A DNA stretch of 64,000 bases from Linnemannia elongata (GCA_036320915.1 JAXBDG010000002.1:992001-1056000), one strand, 5' to 3'. Shown: positions 1 through 13,285, numbered from the stretch's first letter. Numbers and translations: made by a program. The notes: generated from the sequence alone by a model not told the origin.

Positions 1-2281
1 AGAATAGGTCCAACAGTCGCGTTTGTCAAACGCTCAGCCTGCTTGATCCGGAGCTCCAACTGACTGGACGAGATCAGATCACCCGCCAAGTTGTACCGTC
101 CCTTCCTGGCAGCCTCTGCTTTGTCCATCCCACCTGCAGTCGTACCAGAAGAAGCAGCACCAGGTCCAGCCAAGGGTGCAGTAGCTGGTCCACCACCCGA
201 GGGTGGCGTAGGAGTAGCTCCATAACTCTTCCGATGCAAATGTTTTTTGACCGAAGACGCCAACGAGCTCGAGAACCCTCCTCCATTGGTAGGCGAAAGT
301 CCTCCTGTAGTAATAGGCGGCGGGACAATAGGCGGCACTAAAACTGCTGCACTTTCACCATTTTGAACGGCAGCTTTCCTGGCAGCAGACTCTGCAGCAG
401 TGGCGGCCGCATGTTGTTCACAGTACTGGTCGTATTTAGGTTTCCAGATCCAAGAATTTCCCAGTTGAGAGGCTCCTTGGTCAGATGCGAGGCGGTAGTA
501 CCTTGCGGCCTCGAAGGCGTTCTTTTCTACGCCCACGCCGTCCAAGAAACACTGCGCCGTCTCATTCTGCGAATCTGGATCGCCCTATTTATTTCAGTCA
601 GACATGAAAAAAATTGGAAGTAAATTAATTAGAGACAAGCTCCTTCAACGCCACCAAAAATAGTTTATCCAGGAACATCTCAAACAAATAAACAAGTAAA
701 CAACGTACCAGGTCGGCAGCAAGCTTGAAGTAGTGAAAGGCAACGACCTTATCCTTGGCAACACCCCAGCCTTTCAAAAACGACATCCCAATCTCATACA
801 ACGCCATGACCAACTCCTTGCGCGCCCCCAACATGGCCGACTTTCTCTCCATAGTCCCCATACGCTTCAATGGCTGTTGTTGTTGTTGTCGTTGTTCCGC
901 ACGTGCGGCGTGTCCACGCATACTGGGATGAGACTGGATCGCACGAATGTTGGCCGAGCTACTAGGACTCAACTCCTTGAGCTCTCCCATTGCATACTCT
1001 GCTGCCCGCTGCAGGTAGAAAATAGCGTCCTTTGGGTTTGGTTGGCAGCCCTAATTATTTTAGTTTCAGGAACCGATGAGTAGACATTTCGTTAGACTTC
1101 TTTTTCTTGCACACACACTAAGCAGAAACAAACGAGAGCCTTCACAACAGAATAGAATCTAGTAATTCTCCTCTTGTACGACTTCTAAGCGCGGTGCAAA
1201 GTCGTCAAGAAAACAAACTTACCCATCCATGACGAAGAGAAAGGCCATACATGAGCTGACCAACAGGGTTATCGCTCTGAGCCGCAAGACGGAAATACTT
1301 GGTCGCTTCTTCCAACTGGTTGTTCTCATGCAGTTCAATGGCCTTTTGGATGTTGGCATCGGCTTCGGCCTCCCGTTGTTGGGCTGGAGTCAAGACTTTT
1401 GGAGTCGCCGCCGCTGCTGGCATCTGTGATGCGCGCTTCTGGACCGTGTTACTATCCCACTGTTGTTGCTGCTGTTGTTGCCTTGCTTGACGAAGCTGAG
1501 ATTCTGAGAATGCTACCGAATGGGTTTGGTCGCCGTTGGCCGTTATAGTGATGGTAGTGGTCGTCACAGGAAGAGACCCTGTAGTTACTCCACTGTCAGT
1601 CGACCTACGGCCTGAAACCTCCTCCTGATACTCTTCCTTTTGATGATACTCCTGCTTTTGATTGTATTGCTGCTGCTGAAACTGTTGTTGCTGTTGCTGC
1701 TGCTCCTGCGGTTGCTGTTGTTTTTGATAATATTGCTGTTGCTGAGGAGACTGGAATGACTGCTGCTGCTGGTATTGTTGGTACTGCTGTTGCTGTTGGT
1801 GCAAAGATGGGTATTGTTGCTGTTGCTGGCCATGATACTGATACTGAGGGATAGATGACGGTGGCGACTGCTGCTGCTGCTGCTGCTGCTGTTGTTGTTG
1901 GTGGTGGTGGTGTTGTTGTTGTTGTTGTTGTTGTTGACGGTACTGTTGGTATTGTTGATATTGATGATGTTGCGTCGGCTGCGGATTCGTTTGTGTTGGT
2001 GGTAGTGGTGGGTATGGAGTTTGTAAGCTTCGACCACCCTGGATAGACAGCCCTTCGAGGGTGAGCTCGTCAACGACACTAAAAAGAAAGAGGGAAAAGT
2101 GAAAAGGGCAGTAAATGGATTCGTCCTTGGTCACAGTTGTATCCTTGGGAACAGTACCGTTGGCTGCATATGGAAGCTGTTCTTACTTGATGCTGTTGTT
2201 GCCGGAGTGAATTCCTGTTGGCAGCTTGTTAGGGTTACCAGGGGTATCGTTGGGCCTGGCAGGACTTGGTGCGTAAGTCAT
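1..2281 (-). CDS. Sel1-repeat protein (DSF2/Nif1-like), polyglutamine-rich, C-terminus beyond window
   Basis: Coding exons on the minus strand are 2281-2187, 2078-1223, 1050-709 and 584 to the window edge, all joined in phase at GT-AG sites. The protein starts MTYAPSPARP. A long Gln-rich region (with a His run and Gln/Tyr stretches) follows, encoded by mixed CAA/CAG. Then come several Sel1-like repeats, seen as AATKYFRLAAQSDNPVGQ, GWGCQPNPKDAIFYLQRAAE, GWGVAKDKVVAFHYFKLAAD and GVGVEKNAFEAARYYRLASD. After these is GNSWIWKPKY and a low-complexity Ala/Pro/Ser region. Sel1 repeats are alpha-helical scaffolds for protein-protein contacts. The repeat order and the GNSWIWK motif resemble yeast Dsf2 and S. 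pombe Nif1 (a cell-cycle regulator that acts on Nim1) from memory. That assignment is an inference; a chitin synthase regulator of the Skt5 type fits less well. No stop codon is reached. Confidence 0.85.
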
Positions 2282-3369
2282 GTCTTTGTTTTGTTCCTGA
2301 GTGTGGGGTGTGTAAGAGAGTGTGAGAGTGATAGAAAGGTAAGTAGAGAGGGGAAAGACGTATGAGGGTGTGAGAGAAGAGGGCCGTGAAATGAGATTCG
2401 AGTGATGAGCAGGAGAGAGAGAGAGAGAGTGTGTGTGTGTGTGAGCGAAACAAAATGAAGAGAGATGATGAAGAAGGCAAGAAAGTGAGGATGGAAAATA
2501 AAAGAGAATGAAAGGATGTCTCAGTTTGATTTATATCGAATATTGTTTTGGCGGGACGAAGTAAAGGAAAGCAAAGAATAGGACAGTCGAAAAAAATAAA
2601 AAAAAGTCAGGGGGAGGAGACAAGGAGGAGATGGCCAAGCCAAAAGAGATGGAAAGTAGGGACGGGCTGTGTGGGTGAAAATGGTCGAATGGTCGGTAAC
2701 GCATCATTGGACAGGACACCAAAAATAGACCCTTCTTTAGGTGCATTCGATTTCATTCTCTTTGTCACCTCTTCCATCTTTTCCCTCCCTTTCTCTTTTC
2801 GTCTTTTGGGGTTCAGTGCCTTTGGGTTTGAGGGTCTTGGCGCTCTTTGTCATAAAAACCAGGCTGACGTCTCTGTCTGTACGTATACCTGTTTGTGTTT
2901 GCTCACACTGTGCCGTTGCACTCTCGCTGGCTGAAGTGCTCTCTCGATTTTCCCCTTTCTCCCTTCGCAATGTTGCATGAGGGAAAGATATGTGGTTGTC
3001 TGTCATCAAACAGGTAATGCCACAGGGGCATGAATGGGGCGGTGGCAGGGTTCAATTCGTTCGCAAATGGGTTATGTTTTTTCCCTCCTTGTACATGGTT
3101 GTTGGCTGTTGTCTTGTCCTATGCTCCACCTTTCTTTCAATTGGCTCGTTTTCCTGGAATATCCTCAACCCAACTTCTCATTGAAACCAATATACCGTGG
3201 ACACACACTTTTCATTCACTGGGTGATTGTGGAGAACTCATTCTGAGTGCAGATCGCCATGGAAAAAGGAAACAGCCTGACTCTACGGGTTAAAGAGGCT
3301 CCTTTTCTTCACCTGGAAGTGAAAAAGAAGTTGAGCCTCAGCTTCATTGCTCAGCTCGGAGAGAATTGA

Positions 3370-3370
<1 letters not shown>

Positions 3371-3403
<33 letters not shown>
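3371..3403. repeat. poly(A) homopolymer, 33 bp
   Basis: Uninterrupted run of A between two genes. No transposon body or target-site duplication was recognised beside it, so it is called only a simple repeat. Confidence 0.95.
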
Positions 3404-3406
<3 letters not shown>

Positions 3407-4077
3407 TGCTCACCAGATTGAACTTGTTTAGCAGCAAGAGAGAGAGAGATGAAGAGAGTCTAGTCCTCATCATAACTCGCCAGCCACATAAAAGACAAGA
3501 ATGAATGGATGGATGGATTAACAACGTGTACCTAACGGCACGATCGTCTATCTCATGCTTGTTCTCTTCTTCCTTCGGGTGATTACCAACACATTTCTAC
3601 TCAAGGGGAGGCAATATGAATTCGCAGTTCAGAATAATGAGCTCCTGTCAGCAAGTACAACAAAAAAGGTATTTGTTGCATTGATGCTCATGTCCGTATT
3701 TTCTCCTTTTCCGCTCCCCTAAAGAACCAAAGAACAAAATACCAAAGGACAAAGCATGCATGCGATAGTGGTTCTGCATTGCCTTTTTGTTCATCAAATG
3801 TGCCGACATAAATGTTCGTGAGATCGAATGATGGTGGATTAAGAAGGTCTCTTTGTGATTTTCACACACAGCCTCTTTCCTCCAGAGAAGAGTGAAGCAA
3901 TTGACAGCGAAGCGAGAGGATGGATGGACCATGCAGACTAGACCACTCTCGGGTTGGGCTCGATTGTTTTTGTCGTCGTCAAAGGAACAGTACTAATAGT
4001 GGTCATTCTCGAATCACACTTGTTGCTTCCTAACATCATCATCGACTAAGGAGTAGGAGCTTCTTCCTTCTCTGAAT

Positions 4078-4109
4078 CCCAAGGGGATAGCTTCCCAAGG
4101 GGATAGCTT
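4078..4109. repeat. Perfect tandem duplication of a 16-bp unit
   Basis: Two head-to-tail copies of CCCAAGGGGATAGCTT. It is unique in the window as far as I can see and is probably a recent slippage event. Confidence 0.9.
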
Positions 4110-5587
4110 TGACTTAGGCCCCTTCTTGCATGTGCCCCTTTCATTTGAGGTGAACAATTGATTGACAGCTTCGGATCATTAACTTCGTCTTTCTATCCCT
4201 GGTCGCCCTTGTCTTTTTCTTACCTCACCATGCCCCCCTGTCTCGCCTGATGGTCTCTTTATTACAATTTGTGCGAGTGCGTGTGCGTGTGGTTGCTGTT
4301 GTGTGGTGTCGTTATTCTCTTTGACACATTTTTTTTTTTTTTCATTTTTCAAGCTTACTATTTTAGCCCTAACGCACAGTTCTCACCTCAAACCATCCGA
4401 GCGGAGAGTAGGTACTCCTGTTCAATCAAATCGAACCTTGTCCGCGGACGGAGAGATGAAGGGTGCTTTTGGATGTTAGCGAACAAAGTTGTTTATGTAT
4501 ATCTGTTGTTGTTGTTTTTGATGATGATGATGAGTGAGAGTCGGCTTTGCATCCACGCAATGTCGTACACACACAAACGAACAACAAACTGCAACATGCA
4601 ACATGCATATGAACAAACAAATAGTGAGCGAACAAACAAACAAACAAATAAACAAAGCGAATGTTGACATGCCCCCCCACCTACCCATGCCAGAAAAGAA
4701 AAGGATGCGCCTCATGAGACCAGCTTTTTGGTTGGTTTCCCCGATGACCGATATTCATGTAGTCTTATGCAAGGTATCAAAAAAAAAAAGCAAAGCATGC
4801 ATCGGGGATGGGACGAGGGCGAGAACAGAGACAGGCAGAAAAGAGACGCAGACATGGTCCAGGCTACTGCAGCACGGCATGGCATGGCAGATGCATTACT
4901 TCTCTCCTTTCCCTTTCTCCTTGTCCTTTGTGCTTTCCCTTTCTTCCCTTTCCTCCTTTCCCATCTGCCCCTTCTTCTTCCCCCAATAACCCATCCATCC
5001 TCAACAACTGAGCGCACGTACACGCCCACAGACACATCAAGCAACGAACAATGCGAGCACACAAGCAAACAAGCGAGTAAGCAAACAAACACAAACAAAC
5101 ACACACCAATCCCCATTCTCCCTTCTTCGTCAAGCTACTTCTTTAGATTGTCGCCGCCACCTTCTCTTCCTTCTCTTTTCTTGACTTTACTTGCCTCTTT
5201 GTACTTTTCCTCGTTGTTCGTTATCTTTCGCATCCCTATCCTCCGTCCACTCAACATCCTCCCTCCCTTCCCTTCAACACCGCCAACTTCTCTCTCGAAC
5301 CCTCCCTCGCTCTAAGAATACACTGCATCATCCGTACATCCCATCTATCGTCCACACGACCATTCTTTTTTATTTCATTTCACTTCATATCCTATCTTGG
5401 GGTTCATCCTTCTCTCTCTCTTTCTCTCATCCTTCTTGTCCTTCTTAACCCCTCTCTCCCTTTTTTTTATTTGTTCTCTTCTGCCTTCTTTCCTCTCCAC
5501 TTCATTCCACTCACTCATTTAAAACAACAACTCATTCCTTTCCTCCATCCACATTCACATTCCCTTAGTCCCTGTCCTTTTGTCGGG

Positions 5588-6165
5588 ATGAATCACCATT
5601 TACCTTCACCCTTGTCTCATTCAACCTCATTCTCCTCCCCCTCCTCGCCTGACACTCCTACACAACACTTGCAAACACGTTCACCTTGTCCGCCCCCTTC
5701 GACATCCTCCGCGTCCTCTTCTTCTGCTTCCTCTGTTATCTCGACCCCTCCTCCCTCGACTACGAATACGGCGTCTCCTTTCCTTGCCCCTTCTTCGCTT
5801 CACGAACCGTCCCCATTGAAAAATCACACCTCTCAAGGAGAGTCACAGAAACAGGAGAAGGAGGAACAGGAGAAGAGGAAGGAGGAGAACGACAATAGGC
5901 ACTCGTCCATTTCCATGTCCAGGACAGTCCCAGCCCTGACTGGGGACGGCAGTGATCATGATAGGAGGAGTGATCGTTGTTTCAGGGTTAGGGGAATGAT
6001 TACTGATGCCAACAATGATGATGCCCCTGATCCAAACTCAAACCGTCTACAGTACTCTCATCTGCAGCCAATGGTACCCCATCATATCATCTTAAACCAG
6101 GATACCACCATGGCCACCATGGACATGGTAACGGTCAATGGCAATGTCAACGACAACAATGACAG
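5588..6165 (+). other. Candidate 5' coding exon of the Ser-rich gene at 7916-11401
   Basis: An ATG at 5588 opens a 193-codon Ser/Pro/Thr-rich frame starting MNHHLPSPLSHSTSFSS. A donor-like AG|GTGCGT sits at its end, just before a stop. The split codon (two bases left over) is in phase with the acceptor at 7832-7833 of the downstream gene, giving a 1318-residue protein. A long C/T-rich leader precedes this ATG, as it does other starts here. Against it, the intron would be about 1.67 kb, long for this window, and the composition is low-complexity. It may be an alternative first exon or not coding at all. Confidence 0.4.
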
Positions 6166-7833
6166 GTGCGTATTGTAACATAAAAAGGGCTCTCGTATCC
6201 CTATTCTTCCTTGTACCTCACTTACCCCAACCAACCAACCAACCAACCAACCGCCAAACAAACCTTCTTCATGAACCCTTTTCTTTCTCCAACCTTGTTC
6301 TCTTCCTCTTCCTCTCCCCTGTCCAACCACCCTTACATCCAGACCCACTCCACTCCATTCGTTCAAATATGAGCCCTGTCATCATAGTGATCGTGCCCTC
6401 TTCCTCTTTTGTGTCCCTTCATTCGTCGGTTAAATCGTTCTCGACCCTTCCCCCCTCTCTCTCTTTTCTTTGACCCTGATTCCACCCTTTCTTCTGTCTT
6501 GACCCCTGCCTAGTCCTTTATACCCAAACAAAAAAGAGAGCGTGGCGTGGAACAAAATTCTAATCTTGCATGCAATAATAATCGTGACATTATCATTTAT
6601 TGGGCGACAATGTGAGCGATGTATGGTTGCACAAGCACCCGTCCTGCTAGTCGTGTCATATCGTGTTGTTCGTTGTCGTACCACCCCTCCTCCTCCTTCT
6701 CAGTACATCGCTCGTGCCATTCAACTCTACGTTTTATGTTGTACCACTTTGTTCCTGGTGCATTCATTACTGCAGCTTCTGCTGTAAACCTCTTCGCATT
6801 ACTATTGTTCTCTTGCACGGGTCCTCATTCAGTACCCTTTTTGATGCGTGACAGTTATTACTGCGAAGAAGAAAGATGATTATCACTACCAGCACCATCG
6901 TCAATCGCAAAAAAAAAAAAAAAAAAAAAAAAAAGATTCGCACTAAAAACTACAAACGCGCTCAACACCAGACTTAACAAAAAACATGTTCAATGCACCA
7001 GCATATTTGGGTTCACCCACAGCAGCATCTTCTTTGCATCTGCTGCAGCATTGAGTCAGGGGCGCATTACGAAGTGGTGCTAGTCCTGCACGCATCATGC
7101 CCCTGCTGCCCTCACTCCCCTTTCATTATCATTTTTTTATTTTATATCACCCGACCTTCGTTCTTCGTCTATCTCTCCCTTATCTGTATTGCCTTTCCTT
7201 CCTTACCTTCGATGCCGCATCCCTTCTTGCCCTCGTAATTGTTGTTTTTCTACCTCTTATTCTGCCTTGTCTCCTCTGTCCACTCTCTGACTCCCTCCCT
7301 CAACCGGCGCCCGATGATGTCCCTTTTGCTCTTTACGTCCATCCATTCGTGAGCCCATTATTTGCTGACACCAACAACAATAGCCAACACAAACAAACAT
7401 AAAACGCCCGTTGAATCGAAACAGATCCACCAACCCATCTGAGCATAAACGCCTACACCAATTGCTCCTTTTTTTTTTTTTTTTTTTTTTGTGTTGTGTC
7501 CTATCCCTGCAATAATCCTACTTTCCTTGCATATGCAATGTCCCTTCATTCTCTCTCTCTCTCTCCTTGAGCAGATATATCCATGGCTCACGCCAACATC
7601 CCAAAGAAACCAACAGGTGGCCAAGCATTGTGCTTGCACTTCCAGATGACAAATTGCTGATCCTAGAACTCTTTTACTCTTTCTCTCTCTCTCTCTCTTT
7701 CTCTCACCCTTTCTCTCACTCTTTCTCTCTCTCCCTCCCCCTCTTTCTTCTTCCAACCCATTTTAATCTTCTCCTACTCCAACCTTTCAATTCATTGATA
7801 TCCTCCAACTGCCTTGTTTAAAAACCATAGCAG
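6166..7833. other. Presumed long 5' intron or intergenic DNA with simple repeats
   Basis: No conserved coding sequence was seen. It contains a CCAA tetranucleotide run near 6227-6252, a 26-A tract (6909-6934), a 22-T tract (7469-7490) and a (CT)-rich block about 7670-7760 just upstream of the ATG at 7916. The acceptor end reads TAGCAG, so two adjacent NAGNAG-type AG sites are available, both in phase with the exon ending at 6165. Confidence 0.5.
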
Positions 7834-7915
7834 ATCCTTGCTTGCTGACGATAACGACAACAAAATAAGCACAGCACCACCCTCGCTCAATCATCCCCAT
7901 ATCATCTATCCAGCC

Positions 7916-10900
7916 ATGTCTCTCCAGTCGCAGGACGGCAACAACACTCACTATACCCACAATACCCATTCCCCTACACAACTACGATCCAGTACCAAAC
8001 GAGATTCCCTCCAACGACGGTTTACCTTTGACAGCAAGTCCGCAAGGATCGCTTCCTCCACAAGCGGCTCGTGCTCATCCACAGAATGGGACTCAGATAT
8101 GGATCGTACCGCCATGCGCGGCCTTGATTCGAGTTCATCAGAAGAAGATTTGGATGACGACGACGACGATATTACGAGTGAGGAGCAGAGTGAGTCGGAC
8201 TCAGACAGACGGAGGATCTCCTCTCAGCATCTCCTTGTCTCTGTCAAACGACGCAAGGTGAGCGTCGATGAGGACTATGAGCGCCTCCAACCGTTCCAGT
8301 TGCCCGACGAGGTTGAGACGGGACCGGCCAATATGGTTAGCTCCAACAAACAACAACAGTCGCGGCCCATCTCATCATCTGCAATTTCGCCACTCCTCAG
8401 CAATAACCATCGCCGCCATCAATCAACAACAACAGTAACTACAACGACTCCGACACGACCATCAAGTTGGCCAGCGAGAAAACGGAAAAGTTTCACTGCC
8501 GAACCCAACACCACCACAACACCATCGACCTTCTCCTTTTCTGACCCTCTTTCAAAAGAGCCTTCCTCTTCGGCTACGTTGTCGTCTTCTTCATCATCGT
8601 CGTCGGCTACTGGGCTGGACACATCGTCCCTGAGTTTGCTCTCTGAAACCTCAGCGCTGGTCTCAGAGGGAACCATCTCGTCTCTGGATAGCGACAATGC
8701 ATCCCTGCGAGCTCTCCTTGAGCCTTCTTCCTCGTCTTCCTCTCTACAATCTTCTTCTCCTTCGCCATCATCCACTTCCTGCTTCTCATTAGCTCTTTCT
8801 GCAGATAGCCCCTTTCCTTCTGCAGATCGGGCTCAATTTAATGCGCAGGAGTTATTTGAAAGTGAATCTCCTCCTACATCATCATCATTTTCATCTTCCT
8901 CCTCCTCTTGTTCTCCGTCTTTGCTTTCCCCAACCACAACAACCGTAACGGCAACAAGGAGTCGATACCAACGATACCATCAACAACAATCTCTTCTGGG
9001 TGCATGTCGCAAGCGGTCGTTTGAGGACGCGATTGAATTGACAAGACCTCTTGGGAACGACCCCTCTGTTGAACATGCAGGATGGCTTGGATCAATCAAG
9101 CGACGTAAGATCCATCATTTCCCCACGCGATGGACATCCAGTCTCTCGCCTTCGCCATATATCAAACTGTTGGCGATGCGGGACTTTTGGGATGTCATGA
9201 TGACGAGACTGGACCTCTCCTGGTTAAATCTCTCGACGGCTTCGGGATCCAAGACGCAGACGCTGCGAGGATTTGGTGGTGGTGTGAGTGATATGGAGGA
9301 TGATGAAGACGAGGGACTTGGAAGAATTCGTTCGCCTTTGGAGTCTGAGGCTGAGGCTGACGAGATGGATGCAGAGCAGGATCATGCCATTCGACCATCA
9401 GACTCGGAGGATAACACTAGCGATACTTCTCAGGAACAGCAATCTCGCGTTGTTTCTGAGCGACCTCAACTGGCGCGTATCTCGAGTCTCAAGAAGAGTG
9501 ACGACAAGGATGGCATCTTGGCGGAGCCTGTCGACTCACCGTGGTCCACGTGTGTGATGTCGCGTCGCAAAAAGCGAACAGTTGTACAACACCCGAGCGC
9601 GGCGTTGTTCTTGAGAGGCCTGTGGGAAGAGGAGGAGCATGGCCGACGACAGAAGCAAATGATACCCGAGAGTGTTCACAAACCACTCAGGAGTAAAGTT
9701 TTGAACAGGAAGCCCTTTGTACGGACTGCTGCGGCTGCCTCCACCAACACTTTATCGTCTTCAGGAAAGTCCCAGAGTCTTAGTACAGGCTCAGGATCTC
9801 CACCGACTTTGAAAGAGACTTTGCCTTCGGCGGCACCATCCTCATCGACTAATGTAGGTTCGACTTCAAGTTCCTTAAGCGGATCAACATCTGATGAGAG
9901 TGATTCGATTGACCGGGAGAAGAACAAGGAAGAGTCTGACTCCCAGGGCGCATCAAGCAGCAACACAGGCGATCAAGATATGGTCTTGAGAAAGAAATAC
10001 GGTCCCACCGCCGCCCTTCGATGTAAGTTGGCCATGTATTGTTGTGAAGATATTACTTCGTAAAGTGTAAGAGATAAAAGCGTGACAGCATGATAATAAT
10101 CAATATCCCCTCTCTATGCAATTAGCCAACGCACTATCCGAGGGATACGATCTGAATGAGTACAAGCCGTGGAAGGATGCGACGATTATGCCTCATAGAG
10201 GCTGTATTCAAACCCTTCGACAGATGCGCTGTACAATGCTGGAGCCTTGGCCAGTAGAGGAGTCGCGCGCCAAAGACGAGTGCTCCAGGATTCTCCACGT
10301 GATGCGCGAACAGCTTAACGTTGTCATCAACCTCCAAAGTACGCCTCTTACTCATTTACGTGGATCAATGCTTTTGTTCATATCCTCAATATCTAACGTC
10401 TACTTTTATTTCTTGAAATGATAGTTCACCTGAGGTCGATGATCAAAACGGCACCACAGCAGATGTCGTTCTTGCTATCGATCCGTCATCCAGGCCAGAT
10501 CTCGATTGAACTGCTAAATGCGTTGTACGGCCCACAGTTCATGCAGACGAACGCCTTTCGATCGATCGAACAGCTCCTCTGGGGCAAGAACCATTCTTGG
10601 AAGGCAGGAGAGTCGTCACCCTCATTGTCGTCGTCTTCTCTCCTGCACCATCCACCTCCATCTCAGTTGACGCGCTATACCTCTCCCTCTTCCCCATCGT
10701 CGTCTTCGTCTTACTCGCAGCAGCATCAATATCAACAGCGACAGCAACATGCCGAGCATCCATGCCACCACCACAGCGACCACCATGATATGGATGATGA
10801 GCACGACAGCATGTTTGATGGTGCCGATGATGTGCATCATTATCAAGAGCACCATTACCAGGACCATGGAGACCATGTCCTGGATTATGAGCTCCACCGC

Positions 10901-11401
10901 CAATACCCACAGCACCACGACTATGATCATGATTTTGAGCATGAGCATGACCAGTCTGTATACCATGGGCATCCCGAGCACTCTTACTACGACCAGTATC
11001 ACCACCGCAATCATCAACCGCAGCAGCACCATTCAACTTCTCGTCAAAACCAACACCATTACGACGGTGAACAATCGTCGTCTCTCCGGTACACCTGCAC
11101 CTTGATGGGGGATGTGACCGAGTGTGAGTTCGAAGACGAGTTTGACGAGCCACCATACCTGGATCCTCTGTTGGAGATCGAATCCATTGACGCTGCTACT
11201 CAAGGTATTACTGGCTATTCTGCGGTTGAGAAGCAGAGGGATCTGCAAAGGAAGACTGTTGTGACGGCGTCGATGGATGGCGGGTATGAGAGCGGCGGCG
11301 ATGTGAGTGAGGGTGAGATCGAAACTCTTAAGATCTCGTCTTCATCGACCTCGAACTCGTCGTCTTCGTCTTCGTTGGCCGCACGCTCCTTCCAGCGATA
11401 A
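7916..11401 (+). CDS. Unrecognised Ser-rich protein with multiple basic clusters and a His-rich tail
   Basis: Exons are 7916-10022, 10126-10338 and 10425-11401, joined in phase at GT-AG introns (1098 residues from MSLQSQDGNN; longer if the exon at 5588-6165 is used). The N-terminal two thirds is disordered in appearance: Ser runs, acidic stretches (DDDDDD) and several basic clusters (VKRRKVS, ARKRKS, IKRRKIHH, SRRKKRT) that look like nuclear localisation signals. A more ordered segment spans the three exons from KKYGPTAALRSNALSEGYD through EPWPVEESRAKDECSRIL to ISIELLNALYGPQFMQ and FRSIEQLLWG. After it comes a region extremely rich in His, Tyr, Asp and Gln, then an acidic Ser-rich end. I do not recognise the family. 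A nuclear regulatory role is only a guess from composition. Confidence 0.75.
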
Positions 11402-13024
11402 TGAGATTTGTGTTGCGATGCATCTCGCTTGTTGTCTGTTTGCTGTCTTGGTAACGTGGACCTAGCACCATGGTCTAGGGCCACAAGTAAGCTATCGGTC
11501 GTTCTCTTTTGGAGAGATCTCAATCCTTCTTTATATTCAATCTCTTTTTTTTTTTTTTGTACAATGTTTTATTTTCTTTCACTTTCTGTTAGATTGTCGT
11601 CGTTTTTTTTTGTTACATCCCGATCTTCCATCGTTTCCTTGTGTGTATTTGTAGCCCGATCTAGCCCTACTTTGTCCTTTTGCTCTTTGTTTTCTTTGCC
11701 TGTTTCTTTCTTTGTTTAATGAATAAACTCTTCGTTTTTTCTTCTCCCCGGCATTTGATGCAGTGCGATGCAATGGCACCTGGACATTTTTTTTTTTTTT
11801 TGATATCGTAGATGCTTAAAAAAAGTTGACACTTGATCTTGATTGGTGCTCTCTTTCTTTCCATCTCTTCCCGATAACGCGCCACGCCATTGCGCTCAAA
11901 AATGAAGGCAGGAAGAGCATCAAAAATGAAATCGTTGCAAGGTATTGGGTTCAAGACAGAAAGCGGTCCAGATAGAGGTTCAACGCACATTACCAGGAAT
12001 CTGGGCCAGCAGCACAAAAACTGAAAAAACTCCTCGGTAAAAAAAAAAAAAAAATACGCCTAATTGAGCCGCGACTACTCCTCCTTTGTGCAAAACCTAA
12101 ACAAAGGGAAGGGAGACCAGGGCTAGGGGGCAAGACAAAAAGGATGTCCACTTCAGGCTTTAACGATAGTCTAATGAAGAGACATCCCCCTCCCCCCGCC
12201 TCCTTCGGTTCCCCTTTAAGTGACTTGCCTTTTCTTCTACTCCAACTGACTCCATTCATAAATTTCTATCCCTTTCGTGCATTAAACTTGCACCTATGAT
12301 TGTGGTGCAGTGGACTTCCTAAATCTCTTCTCATTACTCAGCAAATTTCGGTATGCCGATCCGAATGTTGAAAGAAAAGTCAGCGGGATAGTGAGACATG
12401 GGCAGGGTTATGAAAAAAGTGGTGGCAGTGATGTGTATGTGCTGTCTTGTACACAAACGATCCCTTGTATATATGGTCAGGTACTCATGTGAACTTGTTT
12501 TGTGAAGGGTGTGTGTCTGAGTGAGCCTCAGGCAGGTGGATAGATTATCGTATTTTTGGGAGAAGAAATAGAGGCAAAAAAACCGTGGTTGATGAGTAGG
12601 GTCTTGTGTGATGACTTGTACCTTCTAGCTGGTGAGTGAGAGCTTGTTCGCTTCATACTTTTTGTCGTTTATCCCCGAAGTCTGGCTCTAACACCCTGAT
12701 CCGAAGATTACGAAAATTAGGGCAGGGGTACTGGACTCGGCGCTCTATGAAAAAAAAAAAAAAAAAAAAAAAGAGGCCGCACTGCCTCTCTGTTTTAGGA
12801 GTAAAATGAGAGATGGAAAGAACAGGGTGTTCCCAGGGTCGCCGAACATTGAAGGTTTTCATTTTGGTATGTTTTATTTTTAAATCAAAAAGTGAGCCGA
12901 CCTTGACCTACCACGACTTTTTTTTATACCCTTGCAAGGGGGAGGAGCCCATCATTTTTTTAAGCAGGTGGGCGTAACGCATTGCCTTCAACCGTCAGGA
13001 ACGCGCATATCGCAACAACAAGAA

Positions 13025-13025
<1 letters not shown>

Positions 13026-13059
<34 letters not shown>
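13026..13059. repeat. poly(A) homopolymer, 34 bp
   Basis: Uninterrupted A run. A second 34-bp A run lies 226 bp to the right, with no flanking sequence in common that I can see. Confidence 0.95.
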
Positions 13060-13063
<4 letters not shown>

Positions 13064-13283
13064 CGTCGTTGCCTTGCTCATGAAAAAGTAGAAAGGAAAC
13101 ATAGAGAAAGAAATGCGCGACTCGATCTGTGGGAATCCGCAGTAGCCTTCTTGGCATCCAACGCCACAGAGCGACATATCAGCAAAAAAAATTGAAAAAC
13201 ACTCGGTATGCAATGCACGGTTGTTGTTGCTAATGTTACGCCCTTGCTATGCTTGTGCCGAATGGTGGCAAAGAGAAACATTG

Positions 13284-13285
<2 letters not shown>

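Larger units (their letters stand above)
2282..5587. other. Gene-free, microsatellite-rich interval
   Basis: No convincing gene is seen. The left part is the upstream region of the Sel1-repeat gene and is purine-rich on the plus strand, including GA and GT runs near 2410-2443. A 33-A homopolymer lies at 3371-3403, and two perfect tandem copies of a 16-bp unit lie at 4078-4109. The right part, about 4900-5580, is strongly C/T-rich on the plus strand, the composition seen upstream of most plus-strand starts in this window. Open frames here are low-complexity and were not called. Confidence 0.6.

Noticed and set aside
1585..2046. Poly-Asn/Ser and poly-Val/Ala frames overlapping the Sel1-repeat gene
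   Set aside because: Frame-shifted readings of the CAA/CAG repeat that encodes polyglutamine in the real frame.
6225..6252. CCAA repeat considered as a CRISPR-like or protein-binding array
   Set aside because: Simple tetranucleotide slippage with no spacers.
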